From Acarospora socialis (lineage: Eukaryota > Ascomycota > Lecanoromycetes > Acarosporales > Acarosporaceae), in the NCBI GenBank assembly GCA_025617375.2, contig JAMYGW020000003.1:248001-312000 (forward strand): a DNA stretch of 64,000 nt. Reading direction: 5' to 3'. Positions 1-12,257 of this stretch are shown piece after piece (the stretch's first letter is position 1; every line of letters begins with the position of its first letter). Both the position numbers and the translations under genes were made by a program. Under the pieces are notes generated by a model, which saw only the letters and a list, made by a program, of their open reading frames with translations, did not search any database and was not told where the DNA came from.

Positions 1-873
1 GCCGCTTATACCGCCATGTTCTTTAGCACGCTCTTTCAGTGCACACCCATCGAAAAGAGTTGGTTCCTGCTCAAACCTGGCCATTGCCTGCCGGAAAAAG
101 TGCTCCCATATTGCTCTGGTGCAATCAATGTGATCAGCGATCTCTATGTGCTGATCCTGCCCATGCCATGCATCTGGGGTCTCAACTTGAGGTTGAGTCG
201 CAAACTTAGAGCCACGGCAATTTTTAGTCTAGGCATATTGTATGGGCCTTCCACGTTCGGTGAACCAACTGCCATACTGATACTGATTGATGTAGCGTGT
301 GTGCCACAAGCATCGTCCGGCTCGGCATGACATCTCAACTGTACTCTGACATCGACGCTACGTGGAACCTTTTTCAGATTGCTATCTGGGCGTAGGTCTC
401 TTTTACCGCTGAAACTTCCGACAGACATCTTGCTGATACACCATTCCAGTGTCATTGAGGTTAACGTTGGCATCATCTGCGCCTGCTTACTCACGCTTCC
501 TGCGTTCTTGGAACATTACGGACTACACCTTGGTTCGTACTTCAGCCAATTGACGTCGTACGCCTCATCTCGACTGAGCCGGAGACGGTCCGGCACAGGT
601 GGCCAGGCACAAACTTGGCAACCGTCTGGGTGGTCAGAGAACAACCGATCGGACCATATCCACCTGGGTTCGAGTGAGTTTTCCAAGTTGAATGGAACCG
701 GCAACACGACAACGGTACATCACGTCGCGAGAATTAACATTTCGAACGATGATGTCGAAGCTTGGCCGAGAAATAGCAGGGAAACGGCAAACCCTCTGTC
801 ATCGGATTCCCAAGCATTTCGGCCCTCGAACCGCGATGCATTTGAGAGAGACATTGCGGCGAGGCTGAAATGA
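1..873 (+). CDS. Fungal rhodopsin-domain (Pth11-like) integral membrane protein, 3' part
   Basis: This is the C-terminal portion of a multi-pass plasma-membrane protein of the fungal rhodopsin-domain family; the 5' end lies outside the window. Exons read 1..239, 296..391 and 450..873, and both introns (56 and 58 bp) have GT-AG ends and keep frame. The spliced product carries family hallmarks: an FQCTP stretch in an extracellular loop, a transmembrane span rich in LPMP, TSQLYSDIDATWN before the last span, and the IEVNVGIICACL signature of the final helix. After this comes a roughly 120-residue hydrophilic tail rich in Ser, Arg and Asn, probably cytoplasmic. Family members are proposed seven-span sensors, but the ligand of this one cannot be read from sequence. 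The next gene lies about 420 bp downstream on the other strand, so the two converge. Confidence 0.85.
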
Positions 874-1297
874 TGGTAGATTTACTGTATTAACGACAGC
901 TGGTAGGGACTTCAGTAGCACTTTGTTTAGTCGGTCACTTTTCGAGACTTACAGTATATGGCAGGAATTGTCTCAGGACGTTGCAACGCTGCTTAGTAGA
1001 GCTTGTTGAATGTAGAGCCCATTGTCGGTGAAGTTCTGGCCCTATTATGAAAAGGCGCAGGGAACATTACTGAGCGAGAGTGGTGAGTAGAGTCTGGCTT
1101 GACCATGAATGTCCTTTGTCACGGACAGCGTAGCGATAGTAAACCAGTAGCCGATGGATATCTAGGAAAGACTGCAATACAAAGACCGTAGTTGCAACAG
1201 CAGAGTCAACACATTACCTTTCGCACTGTCGCACGCCTTCGCGTCGCCGCTCTGCACATCTCCCCACTCATGGATTCCTACCATCCAATTCAGTCAC
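874..1297. other. Intergenic, convergent 3' ends
   Basis: About 420 bp separate the rhodopsin-domain gene from the SDR gene on the opposite strand. I see no convincing coding stretch. It presumably contains both 3' untranslated regions. Confidence 0.6.
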
Positions 1298-2284
1298 CTA
1301 CATGTAGTCCGCCGTCTGCCGCTCGCACCACTCCCAAAATTCCCCCGCCCGCCCGGTGCCCCCCTCGGCCTTGCTCTTCAACGCATCCAGCAGATCCACA
1401 CGCGGCGCCGGGTGCAGCCTGCCCCAGGGCACGATGTAGGCGCCACCGTGCGCCTCGAGCGTCAGCTCGGGTGCCAGGCCGGCCCACAGCTCTGTGTAGG
1501 CACCCATGCGAGGCCGGTGCAACAACGGGGCCGACAGAACCTTCATCCAACGCGCGTGCCGCATCAGGTTGGTCGATAGGTTGCCCGGGTTCTGCGTGAC
1601 GCTGAGGATGCCGGCTGCTGGGCTGCCAGGAGTGGCGGCGGCGCGTGCCAGCCCACTCCCTATAAACCAGTTGCCCGTCTTGGACGCGACGTAGTTCTTC
1701 GTCTTGTCGGCCGGCGGCGAGGCGATGTCGGCCATGGCAGGGCCGCCCTTGGGCGCCGAGAGGTCGACGACCTGCGAGCTGGTCCATACGACGCGCACGC
1801 TGCCCGGCGGGGCACTCTCCACGGCGGCGTGGAGGGAGGGCAGAAGCAGCTGAGTGAAGAGGAAGGGACCGAGGCAGTTTGTGGCGAGTTGCAGCTCGTG
1901 GCCTTGTTTCGAGACACTGCCGAGCTGGGGGAGGGAAACGCCGGCGTTGTTCCAGAGAACGTCGAGCTTTCGTTCTTTGGTTTGGAAGGCTTGGGCGGAG
2001 GCTTTGATGGTGCTCAAGTCGTCGAGCTCGAGGAAAAGGAACTCGAGCTGGCCCGGAGCATCATGCGTCGAGGCTTTGATCTGCTCGATACTCTGCCGCG
2101 CTTTAGCTTCCGAGCGGCCAGCCACGTAGACCTTCCCGCCTGCCTGGAATAGCATGGTGGCGAGTTCGAAGCCGATACCTGAAGCGGCCCCTGTAACGAT
2201 GAAGACCTTGCCTTTTTGACTTGGTAGGTTTTCCTCTGTGAGATTTGGAGTGGGAGGGAAAAACTGAGACCAGGTGACCCCCAT
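1298..2284 (-). CDS. Short-chain dehydrogenase/reductase, retinol-dehydrogenase-like
   Basis: An NAD(P)-dependent oxidoreductase of the SDR superfamily, about 328 residues from the preferred start. It shows the cofactor-binding glycine motif TGAASGIG about 30 residues in, the NNAGV motif, the active-site Ser in VVWTSSQ, and a YVASK motif carrying the catalytic Tyr and Lys. An N-terminal WSQFFPP segment and a TEENLP linker match a common fungal retinol-dehydrogenase/WW-oxidoreductase-like group. I chose the ATG at 2282-2284, just before TWSQFFPP, because that is where family members usually begin. An in-frame ATG 63 bp upstream (2347) would add 21 unconserved residues. The substrate is unknown; fungal homologues often act on lipid or secondary-metabolite carbonyls. 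No intron is needed. Confidence 0.9.
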   Translation of the reverse strand: MGVTWSQFFPPTPNLTEENLPSQKGKVFIVTGAASGIGFELATMLFQAGGKVYVAGRSEAKARQSIEQIKASTHDAPGQLEFLFLELDDLSTIKASAQAFQTKERKLDVLWNNAGVSLPQLGSVSKQGHELQLATNCLGPFLFTQLLLPSLHAAVESAPPGSVRVVWTSSQVVDLSAPKGGPAMADIASPPADKTKNYVASKTGNWFIGSGLARAAATPGSPAAGILSVTQNPGNLSTNLMRHARWMKVLSAPLLHRPRMGAYTELWAGLAPELTLEAHGGAYIVPWGRLHPAPRVDLLDALKSKAEGGTGRAGEFWEWCERQTADYM

Positions 2285-3037
2285 GTTCGATGGTAATTGC
2301 AAGCCTGTGGAAGGGTTCTTAAGTGCAACGTGGTTGTGATAAAGCAAGGAAAGGTTTAAATGTAGGTGGAAAACCGTGGATGGAAATACAGCCTGAACGC
2401 AGCATGGAACTCCCTTCCGTCTTTGAATTCAGTCAAATTAAACGCGTGTGCTGGTGCAATTAACTTGTTAATTGGCATCTTACAAGTCCATAGAGAGTAG
2501 ACTGCAGAGTGCTTTTTACCCTCTATAAGGGACATGTTAAGGTGACCTTCGTTGGACAGATGCTGTACCTAGGTAGCTACCTAGAGTGAAGGGTGGGATA
2601 GGTGGGTGGGACTGGGCTCGTGTTTGGGACCCAGACCGGCAAGCTAGTAAGATTATTGTAACGCTCAATATAAGATACATAATGCCCAGGGCCCCGGCCC
2701 GGCCCGGCTTTCGGACAGCGACTTTGACGCCAGCCCGGCGGCCACCCTAACCTTAGTGAGCGGTAATACCTTAGCGCGCAGTACGAGTATCTCGACTCGT
2801 CTCGGTAGTAGGCGTGTAGGTAGAGTTGTAGACACTTTCGCGGAGGCATTAATATTCCGACGATCTCGCTAAATGCCGTAGCCCCACCATCGTCCATCCC
2901 TTCCAGCCCACCCCTCCCTTGACCGGTGAGCAAGAGTGAGGACAAGGAAGACATCAACGAAGCTCAGGATGTAAATTCGGATCTTTAAACTCAGGTCACA
3001 CCACACAAATCCTCATCAGTCCCCGTATCTACAATCC
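2285..3037. other. Divergent intergenic region
   Basis: About 750 bp lie between two divergently transcribed genes. The stretch around 2560-2620 holds short repeats of the CTACCTAGG/GGTGGG type. No coding sequence is recognisable. It should contain the promoters of both neighbours. Confidence 0.5.
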
Positions 3038-3889
3038 ATGCCGCCGGACCACACTGTTCAAATCAATGTCTACAGTTCGCCGAAACGCAAACGCGATGCT
3101 GCTGAACCTGCCAGCTATTTTTCATCCTCCGTACCGGCTACACCAAGTCTGAACACCGAGCTTCCTGTCCAGTCGGTTCCTGAAGGTGAGGGGATACAGC
3201 CCGGAGATGGGAGCCCAAGAACAGCGGTAGCTGGTCGTTTCCAGAACCTGCATATTCAATCTACCGGCGTCAAGTTAAATTTCGGGCGTAGAGATGATGG
3301 TGAAGCCTCACAGAAGAAGTCTCGCCTCATGGAGCAGGACCAAAACAACGCGGAGAATCTCGATGACGATAGGACTGTGCACGGCAGCTCGACACCAAGC
3401 CGGCAGGCAGCTAAAGGGACCGAAGAGTCTCCGAAGGCCGCTACAGCTGAGGAGGTGCAAGAGACTGCTACCGTTGAAGCTCCCGTCGCAACTTATCCGG
3501 CCTTAGAAGCGATCGGGGGCTCATGTCTCATTCCACCGAATCCTCCTAAGCAGCCAGCGCCTGCGAAAGATCAAACTTCTGCACCCCGCTCGCCACCATC
3601 TACGGACCCTCTGACGTGGCAAGACTCCGAAATAACTGGCCACGCACCCACCGATCCTCTGGACGATGGCTATGGCATCAACGGTATAGGATTCCGCCCA
3701 ACTCCCGCAGTAGCTTATGCGAGGGCTCAGAAACGAACGCAACAGATTCAGGACTGGAGAAATCGAGAGGCGAGGGAGGCGAGGCAGAGACGGAGTGAGA
3801 GACGGAGGGGTATTGGTCACGGGGCAACGGACGGTGGGGAGCGCAGAGTATCCGATCAGCGAAGAAGGGTGAGGTTTTATGAAGGTTAG
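3038..3889 (+). CDS. Conserved fungal protein of unknown function with basic C-terminus
   Basis: A 283-residue single-exon product. The first 200 residues are low in order, rich in Ser, Pro, Glu and Ala, with a KRKRD basic patch near residue 18 that could act as a nuclear signal. The last 90 residues look conserved: an ITGHAPTDPLDDGYGINGIGF stretch, then TPAVAYARAQKR, then an Arg-rich helix NREAREARQRRSERRRG and a final RRRVRFYEG. I recall similar tails in uncharacterised ascomycete proteins, but no function is known to me. The charge pattern suggests a nuclear or nucleic-acid-associated role; that is inference only. The ATG chosen is the first of the open frame and is followed directly by the conserved-looking start PPDHTVQINVYSSPKRKR. 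Confidence 0.75.
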   Translation: MPPDHTVQINVYSSPKRKRDAAEPASYFSSSVPATPSLNTELPVQSVPEGEGIQPGDGSPRTAVAGRFQNLHIQSTGVKLNFGRRDDGEASQKKSRLMEQDQNNAENLDDDRTVHGSSTPSRQAAKGTEESPKAATAEEVQETATVEAPVATYPALEAIGGSCLIPPNPPKQPAPAKDQTSAPRSPPSTDPLTWQDSEITGHAPTDPLDDGYGINGIGFRPTPAVAYARAQKRTQQIQDWRNREAREARQRRSERRRGIGHGATDGGERRVSDQRRRVRFYEG

Positions 3890-4409
3890 GAATGGCTGGT
3901 ACTCTACGAGTTCATGTTCAAAGGAGTCCGGAACGGGAACTGGAGGATTCAAAATGGTTGGATATACCCAGGGAGGCGCACGGATCATCATAAACTACGG
4001 AGTTCAGAGCAGTGAAGGGTTAACCACCAGCGGTATGGTTGTGGTTATAGTGCTTCTCAGGCACTGTAGCCTGCAAGAGGCGAGGTACCAGCATTTAAGG
4101 GTGTAGTGAGGAGGTACTGTCGACACTACCTTGCTAATAATCTCAAAACGTCGTCTATTATTACATCTGGGGTGTACAGCTGCCCAGCGGGACGGTTCGA
4201 GGTAACACAGCCGACTCAGTCGATGATTGAATCCCTGTAACAATTTTGGATAGCAATCAAAGCAGGGACGAGCGGGTACCCTCATCGTAGATCACCTCGA
4301 CCACGCATCAAGTTCACCCACATCCCTGCTTGTACGTGCGTAGTGTCACAAGCCAAACCACTTTCAATACCTTCTGAGACAATCCACGATTAACTGAAGA
4401 GGCGTAGAT
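3890..4409. other. Intergenic, convergent 3' ends
   Basis: About 520 bp lie between the unknown protein gene and COX20, which converge. I see no supported gene or repeat. Confidence 0.5.
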
Positions 4410-5060
4410 CTACCAGAACTTCCAGTTCTCTTTTTGGCTCCTTTCTTCCTCTTCCAATTCCTTCAACCTCTCCGTTTCTTCCCGTGCCTTCCTCCTCGCA
4501 GCCCTGGCCTCCTCTGCTTTTCTCGCCTTCTCCAGCTTCTTTCGATCAATAATCTCTGCCGCTCTTTCCATGGTCTGTCGCTCCAGCAGTCGTCGCCGCT
4601 GACAAAATTCGTGCGCCCCGAACGATACCAGCATGAAAGTACCCACAGCCCAGTTTGAGGCCTTGGGTATCGACGCTATGAGCACATATGATCAGTGTTC
4701 CGGAAGCTATTGTGTGGAGGGGCAATGCATACCACCCAATACAGCTCTGAAACCACCGACGCCGAAAGCAGACAAGATCCCTGTCATTAGGCTTTCCCGC
4801 ACGCAAGGCTTCTTGTGTACTTCCGTGAAGTCGCTAAGCTTCATCATCCTCAAGGCATCAATAAGACTCGCCTCTCTCGGTCGCCCACCGGCGGTATTTG
4901 CAGCACCCCCAGGGAGCATATTCGCGCTCTCTGGCGGTGTTGCAGGATGGCCATCGAAAACATCGTAGACTTTTTCTTGATATGGTACTTGTGTAGAGTT
5001 GTCCCCATGAGATGCGGGATCGTGTTGTGGAGAGACGTCGTCCCGGGTGTCTGCGGCCAT
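4410..5060 (-). CDS. COX20: Cytochrome c oxidase assembly protein COX20
   Basis: Cox20 is an inner-mitochondrial-membrane chaperone that holds newly made Cox2 during its maturation. Exons are 5060..4733 and 4675..4410; the 57 bp intron is GT-AG and the join keeps frame inside a codon, giving 197 residues. Key features are a RESLMTGILSAFGVGGFRAVLG first membrane span, then ASNWAVGTFMLVSFGAHEFCQRRR as the second span with its basic end, a pattern typical of Cox20. A charged alpha-helical tail rich in Glu, Lys and Arg follows. The start at 5058-5060 (MAADTRDD) is preferred; the open frame runs further upstream but the extension lacks family character. The gene diverges from POL2 with 353 bp between start codons. 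Confidence 0.88.
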
Positions 5061-5413
5061 CGATATAATGCAGTTCTTACCTCGGGAGGTGCATTGCCTG
5101 AGATGAGCTTCTTTGCTCAACCCGCGCACAGACCATTGCAGTAGCGTGATTTCCTTCCCGGCGCTAAAAGACGCGTAAAGTGGAAACACGACTTCGCAGA
5201 CGCGAGCATCAATCTTGCAAAGCTTCAGCAGCTTGGAGAAACGCACTCTCGGAAACACAATTTTGCAAAAGCAGTCTCAATGGACTAATCGCGTTGTGAT
5301 GAGATTAACATGTATCGAAGCTCGATTTAATTCCTGGAAGCTATTGCATGTGGCACTCTCGACGATAAAGCACTGCAACGAGCCCTCCTAGTGTCGCACC
5401 CACCTCCTCCAAA
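5061..5413. promoter_or_regulatory. Divergent COX20-POL2 promoter with candidate MCB box
   Basis: The 353 bp between the two start codons must serve both genes. It holds ACGCGT at 5171-5176, the MluI cell-cycle box bound by the MBF factor in yeasts, and a near-match ACGCGA at 5200-5205. POL2 is a G1/S-regulated MBF target in budding yeast, so the site is plausible, but a hexamer can occur by chance and other ACGCGT copies exist in the window. Confidence 0.4.
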
Positions 5414-8400
5414 ATGCCTACTCGGAAGCCTGATCGGAGTTATGGACGCAACTTTCGATCCGCCAAGTCTTCGTTCAACCCTCGCCGCACCAAAACTATC
5501 GACGCTTCAACGCTTCGTGCGAGCGAAGCGAACTCCCAGGATGAGAAAATTCGGGCTACACGCCTGGCGCATAGCATCGATGAATCTATGGGTTTTGCCC
5601 GTTATGAGTCTGGGAAGAAGAAGGTTGGGTGGTTATGTAACATGCACAGTACGACCATTGAGGACGAAAAGGTTCCCGGCGGTCGCGCAGGTGTGGACTT
5701 CTACTTTCTTGAGGACGACGGAGGGACGTTCAAAGCGACTGTGCAGTACGATCCATACTTTCTGATTGCAGTCAGACGAGGGAGGGAACCAGAAGTCGAG
5801 GAGTGGTGCAGAAGGAAGTTCGAGGGTATGGTGAAAGGCGTCCAAAGATTGGAGAAGGAGGACCTGCAAATGCCGAATCATCTGTTAGGGTATAGGAGGA
5901 CTTTCCTGCGACTGACGTTTGCAAACGTTGGGGATTTACTTGGCGTAAGGAAGACAATCATGCCGATTGCGGAGAAGAACAAGAAGAGCATGAACGCTAT
6001 GGATACTTACGCTGAGGTTGCTAGGTAGGCTAAGCACCAAGCGTAGAGAAAGCCATAATCTTACTGATGACGGCTAATAGTGCCAATGCTGGCTTTGATC
6101 TTTTTGATGACAACCAAGATAATGATAGACGACTAAACGGCATTTCAGACGCGAGCGATTACATTGTTGATATTCGAGAATATGATGTCCCTTACCATGT
6201 GCGCGTTTCTATAGATAGAGGTGAGATCTAACATACATCTCGTGCTACAATGTACTTATTACCGACAGACATTCGGATTGGGAGATGGTACACAGTTGAA
6301 GCAAAACACGGCGTCACTACTTTTACGTGCATAGAAGAGCGGTTACAAAGAGCGGATCCAGTTGTTCTAGCCTACGATATCGAGACTACAAAGTTACCTT
6401 TAAAATTCCCTGACGCAGTCATCGACCAGATCATGATGATATCTTATATGATAGACGGTCAGGGATTTCTGATTACGAATCGAGAAATCGTCTCCGAGGA
6501 CATCTCAGACTTCGAATACACACCGAAACCGGAGTATGACGGACCGTTTCTAGTTTTCAACGAACCCGATGAAAGAGGCGTACTGGAGCGTTTCTTTCTT
6601 CACATCCAGGAGGCCAGACCTACAGTTATTGCGACCTACAACGGAGACTTCTTCGACTGGCCGTTTGTTGAGGCCAGGGCGAGCGTGTTGGGCATCGACA
6701 TGTATCAAGAGATCGGGTTCAGAAAGAACAGCGAGGATATCTATCAAAGCGATTATTGTGTTCATATGGATTGTTTCAGCTGGGTCAACCGAGATAGTTA
6801 TTTGCCACAAGGCAGTCGAGGCCTGAAAGCTGTAACGGTTGCAAAGCTGGGCTACGATCCTGACGAGTTGGACCCTGAGCTCATGACACGGTAAGCTTGC
6901 CATATGTGGCCTACGAGGACGTGTCCTGACAATATGATAGGTACGCGAGTGAACGTCCGCAGACACTGGCTGAATACTCCGTCTCAGATGCCGTGGCTAC
7001 TTATTATCTTTACATGAAATACGTCCACCCATTCATTTTCTCCCTTTGTACGATTATCCCGCTGAACCCAGACGATGTCTTACGTAAAGGAACTGGAACC
7101 CTTTGTGAGATGTTGCTTATGGTGCAGGCATATCAGAAAGAGATAGTACTTCCTAACAAGCACAAGGAGCCGAAGGAAATGTTCTGGGAAGGTCATCTTC
7201 TCGAATCCGAGACCTACGTTGGTGGTCACGTCGAAAGTATAGAAGCAGGAGTGTTCAGAAGCGATATTCCGGTTAACTTTGCCCTTGACACTACCGCTGT
7301 CGATGAGCTCCTTAGAGATCTGGATGCGGCCTTGAAGTTCAGCATTACGGTTGAGGAGAAGAAGGCTTTAGAGGATGTCACGAATTATGATGAGGTTAAA
7401 GCACAGATTGAAGAAAAGCTGAACAGTTTAAAGAAGACCCCGAACAGGAATGAACGGCCTTCGATATACCATCTAGACGTGGCATCAATGTATCCAAACA
7501 TCATGACAACGAACCGCCTACAACCAGACTCTATGATCCAGGAATCTGACTGTGCAGCATGCGATTTCAATCGTCCTGGCAAGACATGTGATCGACGGAT
7601 GCCGTGGGCATGGAGAGGGGAATTTCTTCCGGCTCAGAAAAACGAGTACAACATGATCCGACATGCTTTGGAGAACGAACGGTTTCCGGGCAGGTACCCA
7701 AACAGCCCAGCTCGGACCTTCCAAGACCTCACTGTGGACGAGCAGGCAAGCATGGTCAAGAAGCGACTCCAGGATTACAGTAAGAAAATCTACCACAAAA
7801 TCCATGAGACCAAAACAATCGAGCGCGAAGCCATTATTTGCCAGCGGGAGAACCCTTTCTATGTCGACACGGTCCGGAACTTCCGAGACAGGCGATACGA
7901 CTTCAAAGGACAGCAAAAGGTCTGGAAGGGCAAGACAGAAGCCTTGAAATCTTCGGGCGCCACAGCGCTTGAAGTTGAAGAAGCCAAAAAGATGGTTGTA
8001 CTCTTCGATTCGCTTCAGTTGGCACACAAGGTTATTTTAAACAGCTTCTACGGTTATGTCATGCGAAAGGGATCAAGATGGTATTCGATGGAAATGGCTG
8101 GGGTCACATGTTTGACCGGAGCACATATCATTCAAATGGCGCGGGAGCTGGTTGAGCGAATTGGGCGGCCTCTGGAGTTGGACACGGACGGTATCTGGTG
8201 TATGCTGCCAGCCACTTTCCCGGAAAACGTCGCCTTTACGCTCAAGAATGGGAAAAAGCTGCCAATTTCCTATCCATGTGTCATGTTGAACCACCTCGTT
8301 CATGCTAAATTCACGAACCATCAATATCAGAATCTTGTGGACCCTGGGTCTTTCCGCTATGAAACGCACAGCGACAACTCGATATTCTTCGAAGTTGACG

Positions 8401-11400
8401 GGCCATACAAGGCTATGGTTCTACCCACTTCGAAAGAAGAAGACAAGAATCTGAAGAAGCGCTATGCCGTGTTCAACCACGATGGCAGTCTTGCTGAGCT
8501 CAAAGGGTTTGAGGTGAAGAGGAGAGGAGAGCTGAAACTGATCAAGATCTTCCAGACTCAGATCTTCAAGTTCTTTTTGGAAGGCACCACCCTGACCGAG
8601 ACCTATGCGGCGGTTGCGAAAGTCGCCAACCGGTGGCTTGATGTGCTGGATCAGCGCGGTTCGACATTGGCAGATGAAGAGCTTATAGACCTTATTTCCG
8701 AGAATAGGAGTATGTCAAAGACGCTTGACGAGTATGGGGCCCAGAAATCAACGTCAATTACAACAGCCAAACGATTAGCAGAGTTCTTGGGTGAGCAAAT
8801 GACCAAAGATAAAGGGTTGAACTGCAAGTACATCATTTCCTCGAGGCCGAAGAATGCTCCCGTTACGGATCGAGCAGTTCCCGTAGCCATCTTTTCGGCA
8901 GACGAACAGATCAAACGTTTCTTTCTCCGGAAATGGTTGCGCGATGATCCAGGAGATATGGATCTAAGAAGCATTCTTGACTGGGACTACTACCTTGAAC
9001 GATTGGGCTCAGTCGTCCAGAAACTCATAACGATTCCCGCGGCCCTGCAAAAGGTCAGAAATCCAGTACCCAGAGTTGGACATCCGGAGTGGTTGCAACG
9101 ACGAATCAACGTCAAAGATGACAGGCTCAAACAGAAGAAGATGACGGATCTTTTCGATAAGACACCTCTTGCAGATATACCAACGAACACCTTGGATCAT
9201 CGATTGCCCACGGATTTAGAAGACCTTGGTTCCTCTCAGTTCCCAAAGACGAAGAATGCGCTGCCCACTCGAACTGTACAAAAAAGGAAAGCACCTGAGC
9301 CTCCAACCTCATTATCTGTAGACCCTTATGCCAGCTTGCCTCCGATCATGCCTTCCATTACAGGAGACTATGAAGGGTGGATCCGTTATCAGAAGAAGAA
9401 ATGGAAGATCCAGAAGCAAGCCAGGATCCGGCGGAGACAACTCTTCGGGGAACGCAGTAACGCAGCGAACGACTCCCTGGGCAGCCTGTTCCGAAATCAA
9501 GCCGAGCTACTGTACATTAGTACTTGGCAGGTGCTACAACTTTGCGAGACTGACACGCCTGGAGAAGTTCGAGCATTTGTGTTGATAGACAGAAAGGTTC
9601 ATTCACTCACGGTGAAGGTTCCTCGACAGGTCTTCCTTAATCTGAAGGGCAAAGATCTACCGGACGTGGAGGTGGAAGGGTGTCATGTGGAGAAAGTTAA
9701 CCATACCTTACCCAATGGTCATCCGTCTGTGCATCTCTTCAAGCTGACGATGCCTGAAGATACTTTCATCAAGGAAGCGGAAAAACTGAATTTCCTCTTC
9801 ACACATCCTAGCGTTGAAGGTGTTTACGAGAAACAAGTCTCTCTCAAAGTGCGGGCTGTGCTTGAATTAGGCAGCCTCTGTACTTTCGACGAAAGTCAAC
9901 GTGGTGTACTCGGGAAGGGCCTCGAGCATGGATTTGCCCTTTCTGCCCTGCGACGTGCCCCGGCCAAGCAGCCGTACATGTCCCAGGCAACGATGGCATA
10001 CCTGTTTGTCTATCATGTTGTGGCTGGAGAGCGTCAGATTTTCGCGCTGTTCTCCACTCTAAAGGATGAGGCCCATATAATCGTGCTGAACAGAACTCGA
10101 GATACACAGGGTTTGCCGAATGTTGACAGGATTTACGCGGAACTTCTGGAACAGCGTCTTCAGGAATCAGGCGGAGAGCAGTGGCAGGACAACTTCGATT
10201 ATCAAAGCAAGATACACTTCAAGACAAAGCAGGTAACCACTAAGAGGAAGGCTCACTTGGAAATCGGAGACCTGCTAAAGAAGATGCGGAATGACCAGAG
10301 CAAGCCAGCAGTGCTGGTGGTACAATCACCGCAACGGCGATTGCTAATCCACAACATACCAATGATGAAGGAGTACCCAATCCTTCCTCTACGATCGGAT
10401 ATCTCAGACAGTCATCTTCCTCCATTGGGTTGGCAGGCCTTTATTTCGAAAAGGATAGTCAACCATTACCTGGCCCTTGGCTCCTGGATATCACATCTGA
10501 TTGAATTGGCACGTTATGGAGACATCCCACTCTGCAACCTTGAACGAGATGATCCGCGCTATTTGATTGACATTGCATACGCGCGGCGATTGCAGAAAAG
10601 TAATGTTGTGCTCTGGTGGTCCAGCGGCCCTAGGCCGGACCATGCCGGGTATGAGAAAGACGACATTCTAGGGCCCATGGAGACTGTCGAGATGCCGTCG
10701 GTCAACAATCCAGGGACTTATTCGTCTGTCTGTATCGAGTTGGATGTTCGAAACCTCGCCATCAACACCATTTTGACCTCGTCTCTGATCAATGAGCTTG
10801 AAGGGAGCGACTCGGTTTCTTTCAACCCGGCCGCACCTCAAGGTGATGGAGTAACGGATGGCACAAGCGTGCTTTACTCCGACAATGCCTTTGCCTCTGC
10901 TGGTATTATCGTACTACGAGAAATGGTCAAGGCCTGGTGGTCGGAAGCCTGCAAAGGCAGCAATATGGCTGATATCATGGTGCAGCACCTGGTCCGATGG
11001 GTGGAGAATCCCGATTCATTCCTTTATGATCGCTCCTTACATTACTACGTTCAGATGATGTCAAGGAAAGCGTTTCAACAGCTCATGACAGACTTCAGAA
11101 GGGTTGGCTCTCATGTGGTCTTCGCCAATTCGAATCAACTGCTCTTGCAAACGACCAAAGCTGAAGTCGGAAACGCATACGCGTACAGCCAGTATATCTT
11201 GAAATCGATCAAGGCCAAACCGCTGTTCCATTTTCTCGACTTGGATATCAAAGAATATTGGGACTATCTGGTGTGGTATGACGAGTACAACTACGGCGGG
11301 AAGGCCTGTCAGGAGGTGGTGGAAGCGGAGAATCAGACCCTTGACACCATCATGCACTGGCAACTCTCTCAATTCCTGCCGGTACCTTTACAATCAGTCT

Positions 11401-12257
11401 TCCATGACTGGGTTGTCGAGTTCATCGAACTTATGCACAACCTTAAACGACCCAGAACCCTAACAATCACCGATTCAAGCAGCACACCCCGTCCCACTCA
11501 ACTCCCCGTTAAGAACCTCGCCGACGACGATGCTGACCCCAACAAAAGTATCCTTGACAAATCCTTCCAGAAGCCGCTCAAAAAACAGATCACAGCCCTA
11601 ATCCGACGGCAGCGCGAAGAAATGCTGCACCCCTCCCTCGCCGCGGACCACGTCTTCCCTACCCTCCCAGGCTCCCACCTGACGCCCAAGAACCCCGTCC
11701 TCGAACTTGTCAAGTCTCTCGCACAAGTCCTTTCCCTCGACAAAACCATCACTTTAGAAGCGCGTCTATTACGCAAAGAACTCCTGTCCCTCTTCGACGT
11801 ACGCGAATTCAGCGCCGAAGCGCACTTCTCCAACCCAAGCTCCTCCCTGCGCATCCAGCAGCTCGTCTGCGACCACTGCACCATGGCGCGCGACCTCGAC
11901 CTCTGCCGCGACGAGGATCTCCTCCCGGACCCGAACGCGAGTTCCGGAACAGCAGCGCGTCCGTGGAAATGCCTGACCTGTGGTGCCGAATATGATCGCC
12001 TCGCTATCGAGGAGAAACTCATCGCTAGGATTCAGGCCATGTTGGTGCAGTGGACGACGCAGGATCTGAAGTGTGGGAAGTGCAGGAGTATCCGGGTGAA
12101 TGAGTTTATGGAACACTGTGCGTGCAGTGGGGAGTGGGTTGGGACGGTGAGGAGGGAGGATGTTGTGGGCAAGTTGGAGGTGATGGGGAGGGTGGCGGCG
12201 TTTTATGGGTTGAGGATGTTGGGGGATGTTGTGGGTGGCGTGGTGGGTGGTTTGTGA
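5414..12257 (+). CDS. POL2: DNA polymerase epsilon catalytic subunit
   Basis: The leading-strand replicative DNA polymerase, nuclear, acting at forks in the Pol epsilon holoenzyme with the CMG helicase. Four exons (5414..6024, 6081..6220, 6269..6890, 6941..12257) give 2229 residues, the usual family size. The proofreading exonuclease shows YDIET (Asp287 and Glu289), [11 protein letters not shown] and [10 protein letters not shown]. The polymerase core shows motif [13 protein letters not shown] (Asp637), motif [21 protein letters not shown] and motif C LDTDGIW (Asp872, Asp874), all near the yeast positions. The second half is the inactive polymerase-like module. Two cysteine clusters near residues 2101-2195 (CDHC...CLTC and CGKC...CAC) match the C-terminal CysA/CysB modules that bind other subunits. 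Catalytic residues all look intact. The introns are 48-56 bp, GT-AG and frame-preserving. Confidence 0.98.
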
